Program-made: the position numbers and the translations under genes
The notes under the pieces: model-generated
Told to the model about the DNA's origin: nothing
Seen by the model: only the letters and a program-made list of their open reading frames with translations
The model's database searches: none
Shown: positions 38,063 to 50,228 of the stretch, piece by piece
Numbering within the stretch: position 1 is the stretch's first letter
Layout of the letters: each line of letters opens with the position of its first letter
Assembly: GCA_964247055.1 (NCBI GenBank)
Contig: OZ176050.1
Location: 10,292,001-10,356,000 of the forward strand
DNA: 64,000 nt
Reading direction: 5' to 3'
From: Paragordius varius
Lineage: Eukaryota > Nematomorpha

Positions 38063-38883
38063 TAAAATATAAAATTTATTTGATTAAGTTGATCAGTTGT
38101 TTCAACTTTTTTGTTCACGCCCCATCAAATTTTAAAAAAATTGTTGCGCTCCTGGGCCACTTCTCTCAAAAAAGAACAGAGAATAAAATTTATTATAAAC
38201 ATTTTTATTTTTTTTAGGTTTTAAACAAAAAAAAAATAAAAAATTAAGTTATAAATCCACATTATTTTATTTAGTTTTTTAGCTATGAAAAATATATAAT
38301 CATGTTTGTATGGAGTGCATTGTCTACTTATTGGGAGACTGTAATTTTGAATGAATGAAAAGCGGCCTTTTAGCATCCGAATTTTGGGAGTCAAGCGCCA
38401 GAGAACGTATAAAGCAAAATCATGAATAACTTAAAAAATATTGGATAAAATATTCCTCTTTTTTTATCATTATATACTATAGTCCCTCGTGATGTTTAAA
38501 TACACAGAGCCTGTAAACTAATTAGCTCATGCTGATCATCATGCACTTCTCCGATTTTTAAATAAGGTCGGTTTCAAATTATAATTGTTAATATTTTATT
38601 GAATTTTTCCAAAAATCCATAGATTATTAATTATATGAATTTGTATAGAGATGCGGATAATCACACATGTTTTTCCCCACAATCCAAAGTCGGGCCGGGG
38701 TCCTTTGGAATTCGGTCCATTTTATTATTTAGCGCACTTCCTTATATGGAACCCCGCTCTCAATTATAAAACCAAAATAAAACTCAAACGATATATTTTT
38801 TTTCGCATTGTTAGAAAAAATATTCAATTTAAACGCTGTATACTCGATATATATATATGTATTTTTATATGTTTCAATTATTA
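38063..38883. other. Spacer with possible hAT fragment
   Basis: A segment at about 38095-38165 (TTTTTTGTTCACGCCCC ... CTCCTGGGCCACTTC) resembles the ends of hAT-type MITEs but has no matching partner. The rest is unassigned. Confidence 0.35.
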
Positions 38884-39087
38884 CAGTCATGTATGTTTAG
38901 AATTGTCAAAAATACGTTTTTAATTGATTTTACTTTGTTTTTAATTGTTACGATGTTTGATATGTCAACTTTCAACATGCGCATTTTTAAGCCTTAACAT
39001 AATAATAGCCTATTTATTGTAAACAATTAAAAACAAAGTAAAATCAATCAAAAACGTGTGTTTGACAATTCTAAACATACATGACTG
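38884..39087. mobile_element. Tc1-type MITE with ~70-bp terminal repeats
   Basis: A 204-bp palindromic element: TA, then CAGTCATGTATGTTTAGAAT at the left, and its complement ending CATGACTG, then TA at the right. The arms match over about 70 bp with few differences, leaving a short unique centre. CAGT tips and a TA duplication fit the Tc1 branch. No coding capacity. It does not share the CCATTT tip of the other mariner-type elements. Confidence 0.85.
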
Positions 39088-39289
39088 TAATTACGGCATA
39101 ATCACATTTTTTAGCATGAAATTATAGCCAAAGTCGGATTTTTTGGCTTTGGTTTATATAAGTCTTTTAAGGACCTTCTGAAAAATTAAAAAAAATTTGC
39201 TTTTATAATCGTTATGCCCATTGGCATAGAAAAATAACGCGTTTTTCACTTTAGACATATAATAATTGTTTTTCTCGTTTAACCGCAGC

Positions 39290-40035
39290 CATTACAATGA
39301 CGTTTTTGCTATTGATGGATAGGAAGCACGTCATGCGTTTGTTGAAGAAGGCTGACACGGTGGAAAATTTTAAGATCTTTATGCTTCACTTGATAGTCCG
39401 AACGTCCGGTGACAGTTGAAACGACCCGTTCGGACTATATCAATTCGGAACAAGGTCTGAAGCAAGGATGCCCTCTGTCGCCAAAACTCTTCAACTCGGC
39501 AATGAATTCAATAGTAAGAAAGCAAAAGCTGAAGTTAAAAATATTTAATAATCATTCCTAATTCTATATGGCTTGTAGGTGTTACCAAATTCTATCAAGC
39601 ATACCCGCAAGGCTCAGGTTTTTGTAAATAAATCGTTGAGAGTCATTACAAGTGATATCTACTCCAAGAAAACCGGTGTCAACTCGCCACTTGTAAGCTT
39701 GACTTGAAAACTGATACCTTGCCTCTCGTGTTGGGAACACCGTTGTCAAATCTGAATGTGGTGGCTCATCAGTTACGCCATAATGAAATGAGCCTACTTA
39801 TGGCAGCTCTGGAATGGAAACTTGATGACCGCTCAGCCTATTGGAAGTACAAAAAAACATGGCTTGTATGTGTGTTTTCTTGCAGCGTGTAGGCCTTGCG
39901 GAGACAGATTTTGTCACCCTAGTGTTAAATGGGGGTCGGAAAAATAGATGCAATCAAATTACGAAAGAATTGTTAGAGGAAGAGGAAAGACTTCATTACG
40001 CCAAACGTCAGCTTCGACGCGAGCGCGCCCTTTAA
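39290..40035 (+). pseudogene. LINE reverse-transcriptase remnant
   Basis: At about 39445-39535 the frame reads SEQGLKQGCPLSPKLFNSAM, the conserved GLRQGCPLSPLLFN block of non-LTR reverse transcriptases. Later come VFVNKSLRVITSDIYSKKTG (about 39625, like VFVNRCLRRIL), VVAHQLRHNEMSLLMAALEW (39759, like the IGHTLRR..AL.W region) and a basic tail to 40035. The order is right for one plus-strand copy, but the frame changes repeatedly and the catalytic FADD region is missing. Confidence 0.75.
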
Positions 40036-40194
40036 AAACTATCTGCAAAAAGGGCGGATCCGGTGGGTGATAGTGTGTGATTGATTGTAACCTTAAATAC
40101 TTTGGTAGGGGGTAAAAGCATATAATTAAATACTATTATCTCATTTAATTTATCTGTTGCACTACATGTTTTTACTGTATATACCCTTAGAAGC

Positions 40195-40313
40195 ACCCAA
40201 CAAGGAAGTGGCGTCCCCCTGCCCTGAAGCGTGTAAAAGCGCAGGAAGGCCGTAAGGGTCGTCCTGTGAGGACAGTGACGGTTGGAACCATGCCTGTCAC
40301 ACCCTTTTCTAAT
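40195..40313 (+). repeat. GC-rich repeat, partner of 42995-43065
   Basis: A segment containing GTGAGGACAGTGACGGTTGG and a CTGTCACACCC end recurs in reverse orientation at 42995-43065. It follows the LINE remnant at 39290-40035 and could be that element's 3' untranslated tail; this is inference. Confidence 0.45.
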
Positions 40314-40617
40314 TACCTGTGTGATATTGGGATAAAATTTATATCATTCGTATCAATTCAAACTTATATTATTGGTAATTTAAATATATTCTAAAATAAT
40401 GTGACCAGATATTTAGAACCCTGGCGCAGTACAAAATTAAAACACACTTTGCCTATTTTTTAACCGGATTTTCGGTGTTTTATATTAAATGATATTGTTC
40501 GTTATTTATAAGCTCATTAGAAATTAGAATCTCCAACAATAAATTTATTAAAAATTTAATATAAATGTATGTACATATAATTATATCATATGTCATATAT
40601 ATGGATATATAATAATA

Positions 40618-41196
40618 CTAGCGTAAATATCGTGCTGCTACGCAGCTCGAGGAAGTGCTTCGGACTGGGGGGCTATTTGAAAAAAGGGACAATAAAATGA
40701 TCCACATATGTGGATTATTTCGAAACATTATTTATTAGCTATGATCTCATAGGATTTTCAAAACGGTGCATTCATACTAATATATTGTTTACTTGGGCGA
40801 AAAATAGATTCAAACATTACTTTTGATTTTTTTGGAAAAGTGGCATTTTACGGGAGGAGCGGGTAAAAAGAAGGCCTTAATTAAAAAAGCGAGCCGATTA
40901 TGTTCGGCGCAATCGAAAATAAGTAAATAAAAATCATATTTAAAATTGAATGGTCCAACACGTTTTCCAGAAAATTCTCTCAAAGACACGATTTTTGTGG
41001 ACTTCTGTTTTCAAAAAAACCCGTTTTTCACACGGGGTGGGCCCGAACTGGGGGCCTATGTCAAAAAAAGGGCGAAGCTATTGTCGGGGCATTCATTAAA
41101 AATTATATTTTTTCGACATTTATATTTGAAGGGATCTACCGGTTTCCCGCAAATAGATCACCACGCCACTACTTTCCATTTTTATAAATATATAGA
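40618..41196 (-). mobile_element. Non-autonomous Helitron (minus strand, 579 bp)
   Basis: On the minus strand it begins A|TCTATATATTTATAAAAATGG (5' end at 41196) and ends with the hairpin GCTGC-GTA-GCAGC, then ACGATATTTACG and CTAG followed by host T (3' end at 40618). Both ends and the A/T insertion site fit Helitrons. It is the shortest complete copy and serves as a reference for the satellite units after 57 kb. The incidental plus-strand frame inside it is the same one that recurs in each satellite unit. Confidence 0.85.
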
Positions 41197-42136
41197 TTAT
41201 AATGGTATGTTTGTTTTAAAAAATGCTAAATGTCAAAAACAATATAATTACCAATATATGATAATAAAAATAGAGGGAAACAATATATCTGGTTTTTATA
41301 AGATGTTGCAGTGCAGATAAAATCATTCACACACGATCTTATGAAAGTTCTGTTCCATAGCTTTTTAGAAATATTATTATTTGACAGCATGTAAAACTAT
41401 GCGTTGATGAAAAAAAGATAGGTGAATGGATAGAAAATTATTCAAATGCCGACTTTGCTACAGTGTAAAAATCAAAAATAATTTAAATAGTTCTAAGTCT
41501 ACCCAATCAATGGTATATGACGTGACATAATTATTAATAAATAATTATTTTTTTATAATAGTAATAATATATAAAAATAATAAATTATATATATTTTTTA
41601 GATTTATGTTTGTCCCAATAATTTATGGTTTTGCGAATTTTATCTGAAAAAGATTCACAATTTTCTTCTGTATTTTTGACTATTACAATTGCTTTCAAGG
41701 TATCTATTGTGAGTTGTGTTTTTTCCGTAGTCCATATTTTGTTTATAGGAAAAAGTACGGAAAAGAATATTAAAATGAAAAGAATTAATAAAAAAATTAT
41801 TATGTGTGTGTGTGTGTGTGCCAAAATTAAAATAGGTCTATAAAATTGTTTATGCACAAAAGAATGAAATAAAACTGGCTAGTTTAGGGAATCAAAAAAT
41901 TAAGGAACATACCTCCCACCCAAAACATAAAAAGTTGTTTTATTCCTAGAAAAAAAGGTTATATCGAAACCAAATATAATGAATTTTAAAAATAATATGT
42001 TGCGGAAATATAAAAATTTTCCGTTTGATAATTATAATTAAAGTAAACTCAAATAAATTTAATTTAGCTGAAACTTATATGAAACAAAATGAATTTTCAA
42101 AAGATAAAATTACTGAAATATTAATTTATTTTTTGT
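41197..42136. other. Spacer; one unidentified minus-strand frame
   Basis: No recognised gene. A minus-strand frame at 41585-41857 (90 codons) has a hydrophobic front part partly encoded by a (GT)n run and a tail of normal composition; it is discussed as a finding. Confidence 0.4.
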
Positions 42137-42265
42137 TTATTTTTGAGTTCGCTTTTGCGGAAGCCCTGAGTGAAAGGTTGGCCTAAATCTGGAGCCGGAT
42201 ATTGAGAGTTCAGCTACATCGCGAATCGCTGCATTCATAAGCGATTTGACCGGTCCAAAACCCAA
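42137..42265 (-). CDS. MRPS11: Candidate last exon of mitochondrial ribosomal protein uS11 (partial)
   Basis: The minus-strand exon reads LGFGPVKSLMNAAIRDVAEL then SISGSRFRPTFHSGLPQKRT and a stop. It fits the C-terminus of uS11m, which in human runs GLGPGR...[20 protein letters not shown]. The distance from GxGP to HNG/HSG is the same (H is the 27th residue after GP), the Ile-Ser and Pro positions align, and the end is basic. An AG acceptor precedes the exon at 42266-42267. Base composition is higher in GC than the surroundings, as for other exons here. Upstream exons, which should lie between here and PGAP2, were not found. The conserved CRP is replaced by LPQ, so this could also be a chance match or a pseudogene. 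Confidence 0.4.
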   Translation of the reverse strand: MGFGPVKSLMNAAIRDVAELSISGSRFRPTFHSGLPQKRTQK

Positions 42266-43114
42266 CTCCATGTATAATTAGAGCAGAAAATAAAATATTA
42301 AAATTAAGGGCCATAGTTTTTTACAGCAAAAAAAATCAGTTATTTATTTTAACTAAGGGTACTCTATTGAACTCTACAAACAAAACTTGTATAAATAAAT
42401 GGTAATTAAAACATATTTATAAAAAAAATTATTTCAAAAAGCAGTACAAAAGTCAGTGCAGTACAGGCGCGGTTTTTTTCCGAAAACCCAGTACTGTACT
42501 GCGAAAAACAGCCTATATGGTCACTTTATTCTAAGACTAAAATTCACCATCAAACGAAACATATTATTATACCCATGTTATTTACCTGACTTACTACCGT
42601 ACGAAATTGATAGCTCTATCTCTGGGGTTTAATGTTAATTAAGGGCGAATTTAAAAAAATTAAGATAGAAACCAATTTTTTGAAAAATTATTTTTGTGGA
42701 CCTAGATGAAGAAAATTTGGAATTTTAAAAATGGTATTCTAAAATTGTCAAAAGTTTGTTTTCTATTGTTATTATATTCTAATGTTTAGCGAATATAGAT
42801 TGAGTTATATGTTATAGCGAGCGGTGTAAACAATTCTTGGGTGAAATTCCATTGTTAATTATAGCCACTGTAAATAGCACACTATTATAAATTAATCTCA
42901 ACATTCTTAAGTTAAATGATTTATTCAAAAAAGGGAGGGGTAGAAGAATCAAAATCAAAAAATATATCAAAAGCACCACGATCCAGATATTCAGAAAAGG
43001 GTGTCACAGGGTTGCTTCTTACCGTCACTGTCCTCACACGACTCAGCCTTCCTATGCTACTGAAGATATTGAAATAAAATTAGCATTCACATCAACATGA
43101 AACAGTTGTTTTAA
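42266..43114. other. Spacer between uS11m candidate and PGAP2
   Basis: If the uS11m call is right, this holds its upstream exons and a shared divergent promoter with PGAP2; neither can be pointed out. It contains the inverted repeat partner at 42995-43065. Confidence 0.35.
42995..43065 (-). repeat. Inverted partner of repeat 40195-40313
   Basis: GGGTGTCACAGGGTTGC and ACCGTCACTGTCCTCAC match the complement of the block at about 40260-40310. It lies just upstream of the PGAP2 start codon. Confidence 0.5.
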
Positions 43115-43958
43115 ATGCATGATTTATATTACCAGTTGGGCCTATATCGAACTGGAGTTTTTACTGCTTTATGTCCTATCCTTGCTTTAATAATATGTCT
43201 ATTTGTGTCTCTTCAATATCATTATGAATCCGCTACTCATACACATTGTAATGTAATACTAATTTTAACATACAGGTTATTAATATATTACCGTCTTTAA
43301 GTGCAACATTTGGAAACTTCCCTGAAAAAGCAATTTGGAATATAGGAGTTGCTCTTCATATAGTCCCAAGAATATTGCTTGGATTTATATATCAAATATT
43401 TTTTTATAACCTAATCGAACCTGTCAAATTACCATTTACTCGCCACATTTACTATATAATTATATTTACTTATTTTATTGAATTGACATCCCTAACTCTT
43501 TTAACTTATATCGGTTCTACCGATAATTTTGGTAATAAAATTTGTTAATATTAGGTTTTCATGCCACATCTTTTACGGGTTTTATGTTATCATCCATTAT
43601 TTATATGATATTTAGCATATTTATTACCCAATATTTTAAAGAAAAGTTAACTAAAGTATGGTTTTTTATTTAAATTTAGATACAACGTATATCTTTGCAT
43701 TACAAAAGAATATTTTTCCGATTATATTTGATAATACTACTACTAGCTCTATATTTCTTTTACCGGCATAACACATATTGCGAACCTTACGGTATTTTTT
43801 GAATTTTTCATTCAGATATTCGGATAAAAATAATTTTGAATTATCTTTCGTGCAATGAATTTAGGAATATTATAAATAAACATTGCTTGAGAAATTGGTT
43901 TAATTTAGGGAGAGCTTTAGATTTTATTATAAGTTTTTTATCTATTAACAAAATATAA
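43115..43958 (+). CDS. PGAP2: PGAP2 homologue (GPI-anchor lipid remodelling), 5 exons with 23-24-nt introns
   Basis: Multi-pass Golgi/ER membrane protein of the Frag1/DRAM/Sfk1 family, needed for fatty-acid remodelling of GPI anchors. Exons 43115-43252, 43276-43531, 43555-43655, 43680-43791 and 43816-43958 join in phase to 249 residues (human 254). Matching blocks in order: TGVFTALCPILALIICLFVS, ATHTHCNVINILPSLSATFG, WNIGVALHIVPRILLGFIYQ, IELTSLTLLTYIGSTDNFGF, and FFYRHNTYCEPY, which corresponds to human YFRHNMYCEAG. The last exon is the most divergent; NIINKHCLRNWFNLG aligns with human NMAFHMTAWWDFG. Five or more hydrophobic segments agree with the family. Every intron is GT-AG and 23, 23, 24 and 24 nt long; three contain or create in-frame stops or shifts if retained, so they must be removed. 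The ATG at 43115 gives an N-terminus of the expected length. Confidence 0.93.
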
Positions 43959-45802
43959 TTCTACAGTAAATTTACATATTATATAACTATATCTAATTTT
44001 TTACGTTAACTGTAAAAATTCTTAGATTTTTATTAATTTTATCGAAAAGAGCTGTCGCAATCAATAATTTTTAAATTTCTGCCAATTAATATTTTAGTTG
44101 TAATTTATTATACTATTTTATTTGTAATTTTTCTAAGTTTTGTCAGGGATTTCACAAAAATTTGGAAAAATATTAGGTGATAAGTTTGAGATTTTTTACT
44201 ACTTAATATTTTTAAAAAATATTTTTTTTAATAAGCATAAAAGATTAAATAATGCATAATATTAAATTAAGCCTTAATAACATCCTTTTAAAAAAATTAA
44301 AACGGCTCTTATTTAAAAAATTACTTCAATTAAGTCATAAATAATAAAAAACACCAAATAATGTTGCCTATATTTATTTAAACCAAAATATTTTTTTAAA
44401 ATATATCATAAAGTCTATTTTAAATTTGCATAATTGAAATTAGAACAATTATAGTTTTTTCAATTAAATTAGTGCAAAGTATTTAATCAAAAATCTCAAT
44501 CACTAAATTTTGGCAAAAAACTATTTGAAAAATGTTTTTTATGATATTCATAGATCCATGATTTAGATGATATATCATATATTTACATAATGTTTGAAAA
44601 ACTTGCTATGATATTAAAACCGTTTTTAGCAAAACTAACTTATGCCAAAAATTTAGTTAATTTTGGACATTTTTTGCGAAACCATTACTTTAAAAGCAGT
44701 AAACTAATGTATCCAACATTTCATTTAGCTTAGTAATTCCGAATATGTAATTTATATATATCGGGCTTATCCGTTATAAATATTTTGCTTTGATTCATTT
44801 TAAATTTGGTTAACTGTTGTTTTCATTGATAAACATTTTTTCTGAATCTGATATCAAGACTGCTGTTAGCACAATATCATCTTCATACAATATTTTATAT
44901 CACAAACTTAACCCTTCCTTCCATCTTAGCTACTCAATAACCACATATTTTGTCATAAAACGCTTTAAGAAAATTAGCTTTTAAAAAATAAATTGATACG
45001 AAATTTGATCAATGCATTTTTGTAATTTTAACTAATAAAAGTTAATTAAATTGGTAAATTTTATTTTATTTAACCACATATTAGTTCATTGAGACTGTGA
45101 TTATATGTATTACGTCAAACCGATTTTAATCTTGATCAGTCTTAATTTTTAATAAATATCCAAAATTTTCACTAAATTTTCAGGATAAATTTATGTGATG
45201 ATTATAAATAAAATAGATATGTTACATATATGTTGGCCTTTATGGTTAATTTTTAAACAAATAAATTATATTAAATATTTATTCTAATATACAGTTTATG
45301 TTTTAGTTCGTTATTTTTATAAAAGATAAAGAACTTTAGTCGTATTGCCAGCACCAGGAAAACAATATTTGCATTATTATTTTTTTCATAAGAAGCAACT
45401 AAATCCTATATGGGCAAAAGGGATGTTTATACGTTAAAGATTGTAAAAATACTCAATCTGGTTTTAAGCTTTATTCTATTATTTGATAATTAATTAAGCT
45501 TAATTTAGCAGTTTTATATGTAAAATAATTAAAATTATTTAGAGTTTATTCTATATAATTTTTATACAAGCCTTTTTCACAATTTATTATAGTTTATTCG
45601 CTATTTGCATTGTGTGAATACATTCTCGTAACTCTCAACATAATCTTTCACAGTTTAGCCATATTGGATTTCAAGCATTTAATCATTCAAGTTGGATCAA
45701 ACGTATCCTCAACTCAAACTGCATCATCTCACCTTAAACCTAATCTTGACGTTTAAAATAATAAATTATTATATTTATTTCTTTATAACAAAATTACAAG
45801 AT
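43959..45802. other. Spacer between convergent PGAP2 and UTP25
   Basis: Extremely AT-rich; nothing recognised apart from the MITE that follows. Confidence 0.5.
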
Positions 45803-45964
45803 ATAGAGTATGCATTTTAATGGTTGCTTATTTCACACTATAATTGAGCAAATGACACAATGTATGGAAAAAACAACAATTTTTTTTTTCTTATTTTATT
45901 CATATACTACTATGTTGCAAACTGCGCTAGTGTGAAATAAGCAATCCTTAAAATGCTTACAGTA
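45803..45964. mobile_element. Foldback MITE, second copy of the 9771 family
   Basis: Arms GCATTTTAATGGTTGCTTAT-TTCACACTA and TAGTGTGAAATAAGCAATCC-TTAAAATGC are inverted repeats of about 30 bp with few mismatches around an AT-rich centre with a poly-T run. The same arms in weaker form bound 9771-9911. Confidence 0.7.
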
Positions 45965-46122
45965 AATGTTTGTTAATAATGAATTGAATATTGAAGGAAA
46001 ATATGATGTTATGGGGGAAAATTGTGTATAAATTGCATTTATTACTTCATTGAACATAATATTGTCACTTTTGAGATAATTTTATTGTGATTTACATGAT
46101 AATAATATAAAACCTAATTCAA

Positions 46123-49100
46123 TTATGTATGATATTCTGTTAAATAATGTTTGGTGAAGATTGGTTCATACTTTGATTTTTCTTGATCCATCATTAATGA
46201 AGGTTTAGTTTCATTAATTTTTTTACGTTTATGATTGGGGTTGTGTATAATATTATTGATATTGAAATTTGACATTTCTTTTGATTTTTGCTCGTATTCC
46301 TGTATAAATTTCTGTGATTCGACTGTACCCAAAACATTTTCTAATTTGATTCCATCATATTTATGATCAATGATGCAAGTCATTTTTTGTAACAGTCTGT
46401 GTAAATATTATTTACAAATAAAGCGCGTTATAATAATTCTATAAAGTTAATTATTTGAGGGTACTAACATTGAAATTTTATATTTATTTCTGTATTATAT
46501 TGATATAATTACAGTATTTGTGAAAAAATATATATTTTTTAAAAATTTTAAATAAATGTTAAAATACGGTTAGGTCAAAAAATTACAATATACCTTTTTT
46601 TGAACATTATATTATTTTAATTTTTAGTTTTATACTTTTGGGATAATCTATAGAAGTAAAGTATATATTAACTTGTTTTGATGCTTAGTTGGAATGGAGT
46701 AATCATTATGGATTTCTACGTAGTAGTTGGGGTATGTGGGCAATTCATAAAAGATGCATTCGTAAATATTTTGTAATCTATCACACATTGTAATATACCA
46801 TTTACAATTTAAATTCACCTTGAACAATTTAAATTCACCCTAATATATAATTACCTTTATTTAATAAAATTTTCAAAATATGTAATTATGTTTATGATTA
46901 ATATAATGTTGAAAAAATAATAAACTATGTCGTAAAAATATATTTCATATTAAGTATGATTTATATTATCCCGAAAACACATAATTTATTTTTAGGATGA
47001 ATTTGAATTGTAAATAGTATATATTAAACACTAACACCTTATTTTGCGAAATTTGTATAAATCAATATTTTTCGCAAATTATTCTTTCATATGATCATCA
47101 ATGTAAATTAAAGAGAGTTACACATATTTTTCAAAATATTGGGAGGGGGTCTCAATGCATTAAAAAACCTTTACTCATATATAAATCCTATTTCCATCTG
47201 ACCCCCATCTATTATGAGCTTTTTTTAAATAAACATTGTCTTAAATTAAATAATAGTTTGATTCTGATTATTATACATTTTTACGATTTATTATTCAATG
47301 TCTTGGGTTGTAAAATACTACCGCTGTTGAGCAAAAGTATAAAAAAGAAATTTTAAACAAAAGAGTTTATTTTTTTAAAAGATCATGGGTATAATAGATG
47401 CTATTTATCGGCTTTTACAGCAAATAGTTATGTTACCGAGGTTTTCGGAAGAAATAACTTCTTTCCGTATTTAAGACTAAAAGAGATTTATCAGTTTTTA
47501 GATTGAAAGATTTAGCGTCACCCATATCTTGTGTCGTGACTGTATTATTGTTTGATTCTGTTTTAGAACCATCATCTAAAAGAGTTTCCTCAAAGTATTG
47601 GATAGCTCGTCTAACTTTACGTATATGTTTTTCATCATCATACCTTAACAGGAAAAAAACATGATTATCTACTATCTACATGTCAAACATAAATAAGCTA
47701 CGCCATAACAAAATATAAAATTAAAAACAGTTAAAAAACCGAAATTGTTGTGTGTCTAGTGTAAATAACACGTACTCATTTACAGCTAAGAATGAAATGT
47801 CTTTATCCGTTAAATAATTGCGCAACCGTACATAATCGAAATAGGATGGAATAAAGATAAGAGTCCTACGTAAACACGATCGATTGGATTGTACAATTTT
47901 GGGTAAAATATATTCAGTAAAAAATAGGAATCGATTATTGGCCATATCTGAGGGAGACGAGGTGGTAGGATGAATCACCGAAAATTCCTATGAAATATAA
48001 TAATAAAATAAATGTTGCTGAAAACAATCTTTGTATTAATGTCAAATTGTGACATATTGTATAAAATTGTGAATTCCGTTTATACCTTTTGAAAGATATT
48101 TTACAAAATAATTTTAAGAATGCGAAAAAATTGGGATTTATAAACTACAAAAGAAAAATAAATGCAAGAATGAAATGAGTTAAACAACTGATTACAAGCA
48201 TATAAGCTATAATGAAAAACTTATATATTTGGTATTAATTTTATATTAAAAAAACATTACAATAATTTTTTAAGAATCGTCCGATCAAAATTATATAAAG
48301 CTAAATTATGCTAATTGTAATTGAATTGTATAATGCATTGCTTAATTTTTTTTGCATTTAACAGTTAAATTATGATATTAATATAAATAATCAGGATCTG
48401 TACATTGAATATAATGACTATTTTTTTTATAAATGATATTAAAATTTATGACATATTTTATTCAAATAAAAGCGCATATGCAATGAAAAATTTAAAAGCT
48501 TTTTAAAATCATCCAATTTATCATATAATAAATATTATGACCCGAGTTTTTACATTAATGTATCAAATTTTACAAACCCAGACTCGTAAAATAATCCTAA
48601 TTTAATTGTTCTAAACATTTTATATATTCTTGATCTTATCACAAATATACGATATAATATCATTAAAAAAAGTTATGTCCGCAATTTTTGGAGATTTTGA
48701 TTTGCATTTATTTCTATTATATGGCGTTTGACTTTAAACTTTTTGGTTAATAAATTCATCATTCATATCTAATTATTCAATCTCAAAACGTACACAGGCT
48801 TAAAATATGGTGCCCTATGATACAAAAATAATGCGTACGTGTTTCATAACAGATAGTATTTCACATAAGGTTCCTTTAATGTATGGAATCTCCATCATGA
48901 CTCTGCCCTCATAATCTAACAAAGGAAAATATTAAAATATCGATAAATGTAAAAGAGTTAAAATATTTACAAATATGGGGTCAAAATTACAGTAAAAACT
49001 GAAATTATACGGACAAAACGTAAAAATGTCAATGCAAACAATTTTTTCTACATCCATACTTTTTAATTCGTTATTTTTTAATATAACTTGTATTACTAGC

Positions 49101-50151
49101 ACAATCAATTTTATGACTGTAATTACAATTGTAAATAGCTTATGAGGAATAATTAGGGTTTAAAAAGTATGGTTATCCTTTAGATACAAATATCTGTTTT
49201 TATATGTCCGTATAATCTTAATTTGTATCAACTTTCTATAAGTATTTTGTACCGGGTACATGACATTTTCATGGTGATTTTATAAGTTAACCAGTTTAAA
49301 AGTTATGTCAATATCCGCAAATTTAGGTAAACTTGTTATTATATGTTATTACTGTAACAAGCAAAATGTTTTAAAACAAATATTATTTTTTATATATCAT
49401 AATTGATATTACAATTAGATTGTATTTTATTTCTAATAATGGGCACCCAGTATGGAATGTAAAAAATTTGTTAACCATGTAACTAGCACAAAAAGAAGCG
49501 ATGGGATAAAAAATAATTTTAAAATAACGCTTATAGCGCGTTTAAAAAGTATAACAACATATGAACATTGAGAAATGTATAAAATACGTATATCTATATT
49601 ATAAAAACATTTTTTACATAATAACTTATACCATTTTAGAATTTACATTTTAAACTTGCGTTTGAATTCGAGTCAAAATTGCTAAGGTATGTATTTATGT
49701 GCATCATTTGTAGAAATATCTTTCATATATTTTATGAGAAAACCGATATACAGCGCCTATTAATTTAAAAAGCAAAATTATTTCTAAGTATCAATTGAAT
49801 TAATTTAACGCTCTATAGCGGCTATTTATTTTACAACGGCGTATTTCCAAAAATTATAATTGTTAACTTTCAAGGTACGTATATAAAATATACTATAAAC
49901 AAAAACAACATTTATAAAAATTTAAAATATATTTTACAAAATATGATCAAAATAATTTTGTAAACATTGAGCTGCCTCAAAATTATATTAATAAAATGGA
50001 GTATTCGTGGCTAAAATGAGGGATTAATGTCATCTTTAATATACACAACAAATAAAACTTGATAAGACTTTAAGTTAAAAAATCTTCAGGAATTTTGAAT
50101 GGTGAAGTTAGACTTTTATGTGTAGATGGATTAACAATATACCAGTTAAAA

Positions 50152-50228
<77 letters not shown>

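Noticed and set aside
43253-43300. PGAP2 frame continuing without the first intron
   Set aside because: Read-through gives VILILTYRLLIYYRL and a stop, whereas removing 23 nt restores the conserved NVINILPSLSATFG block.
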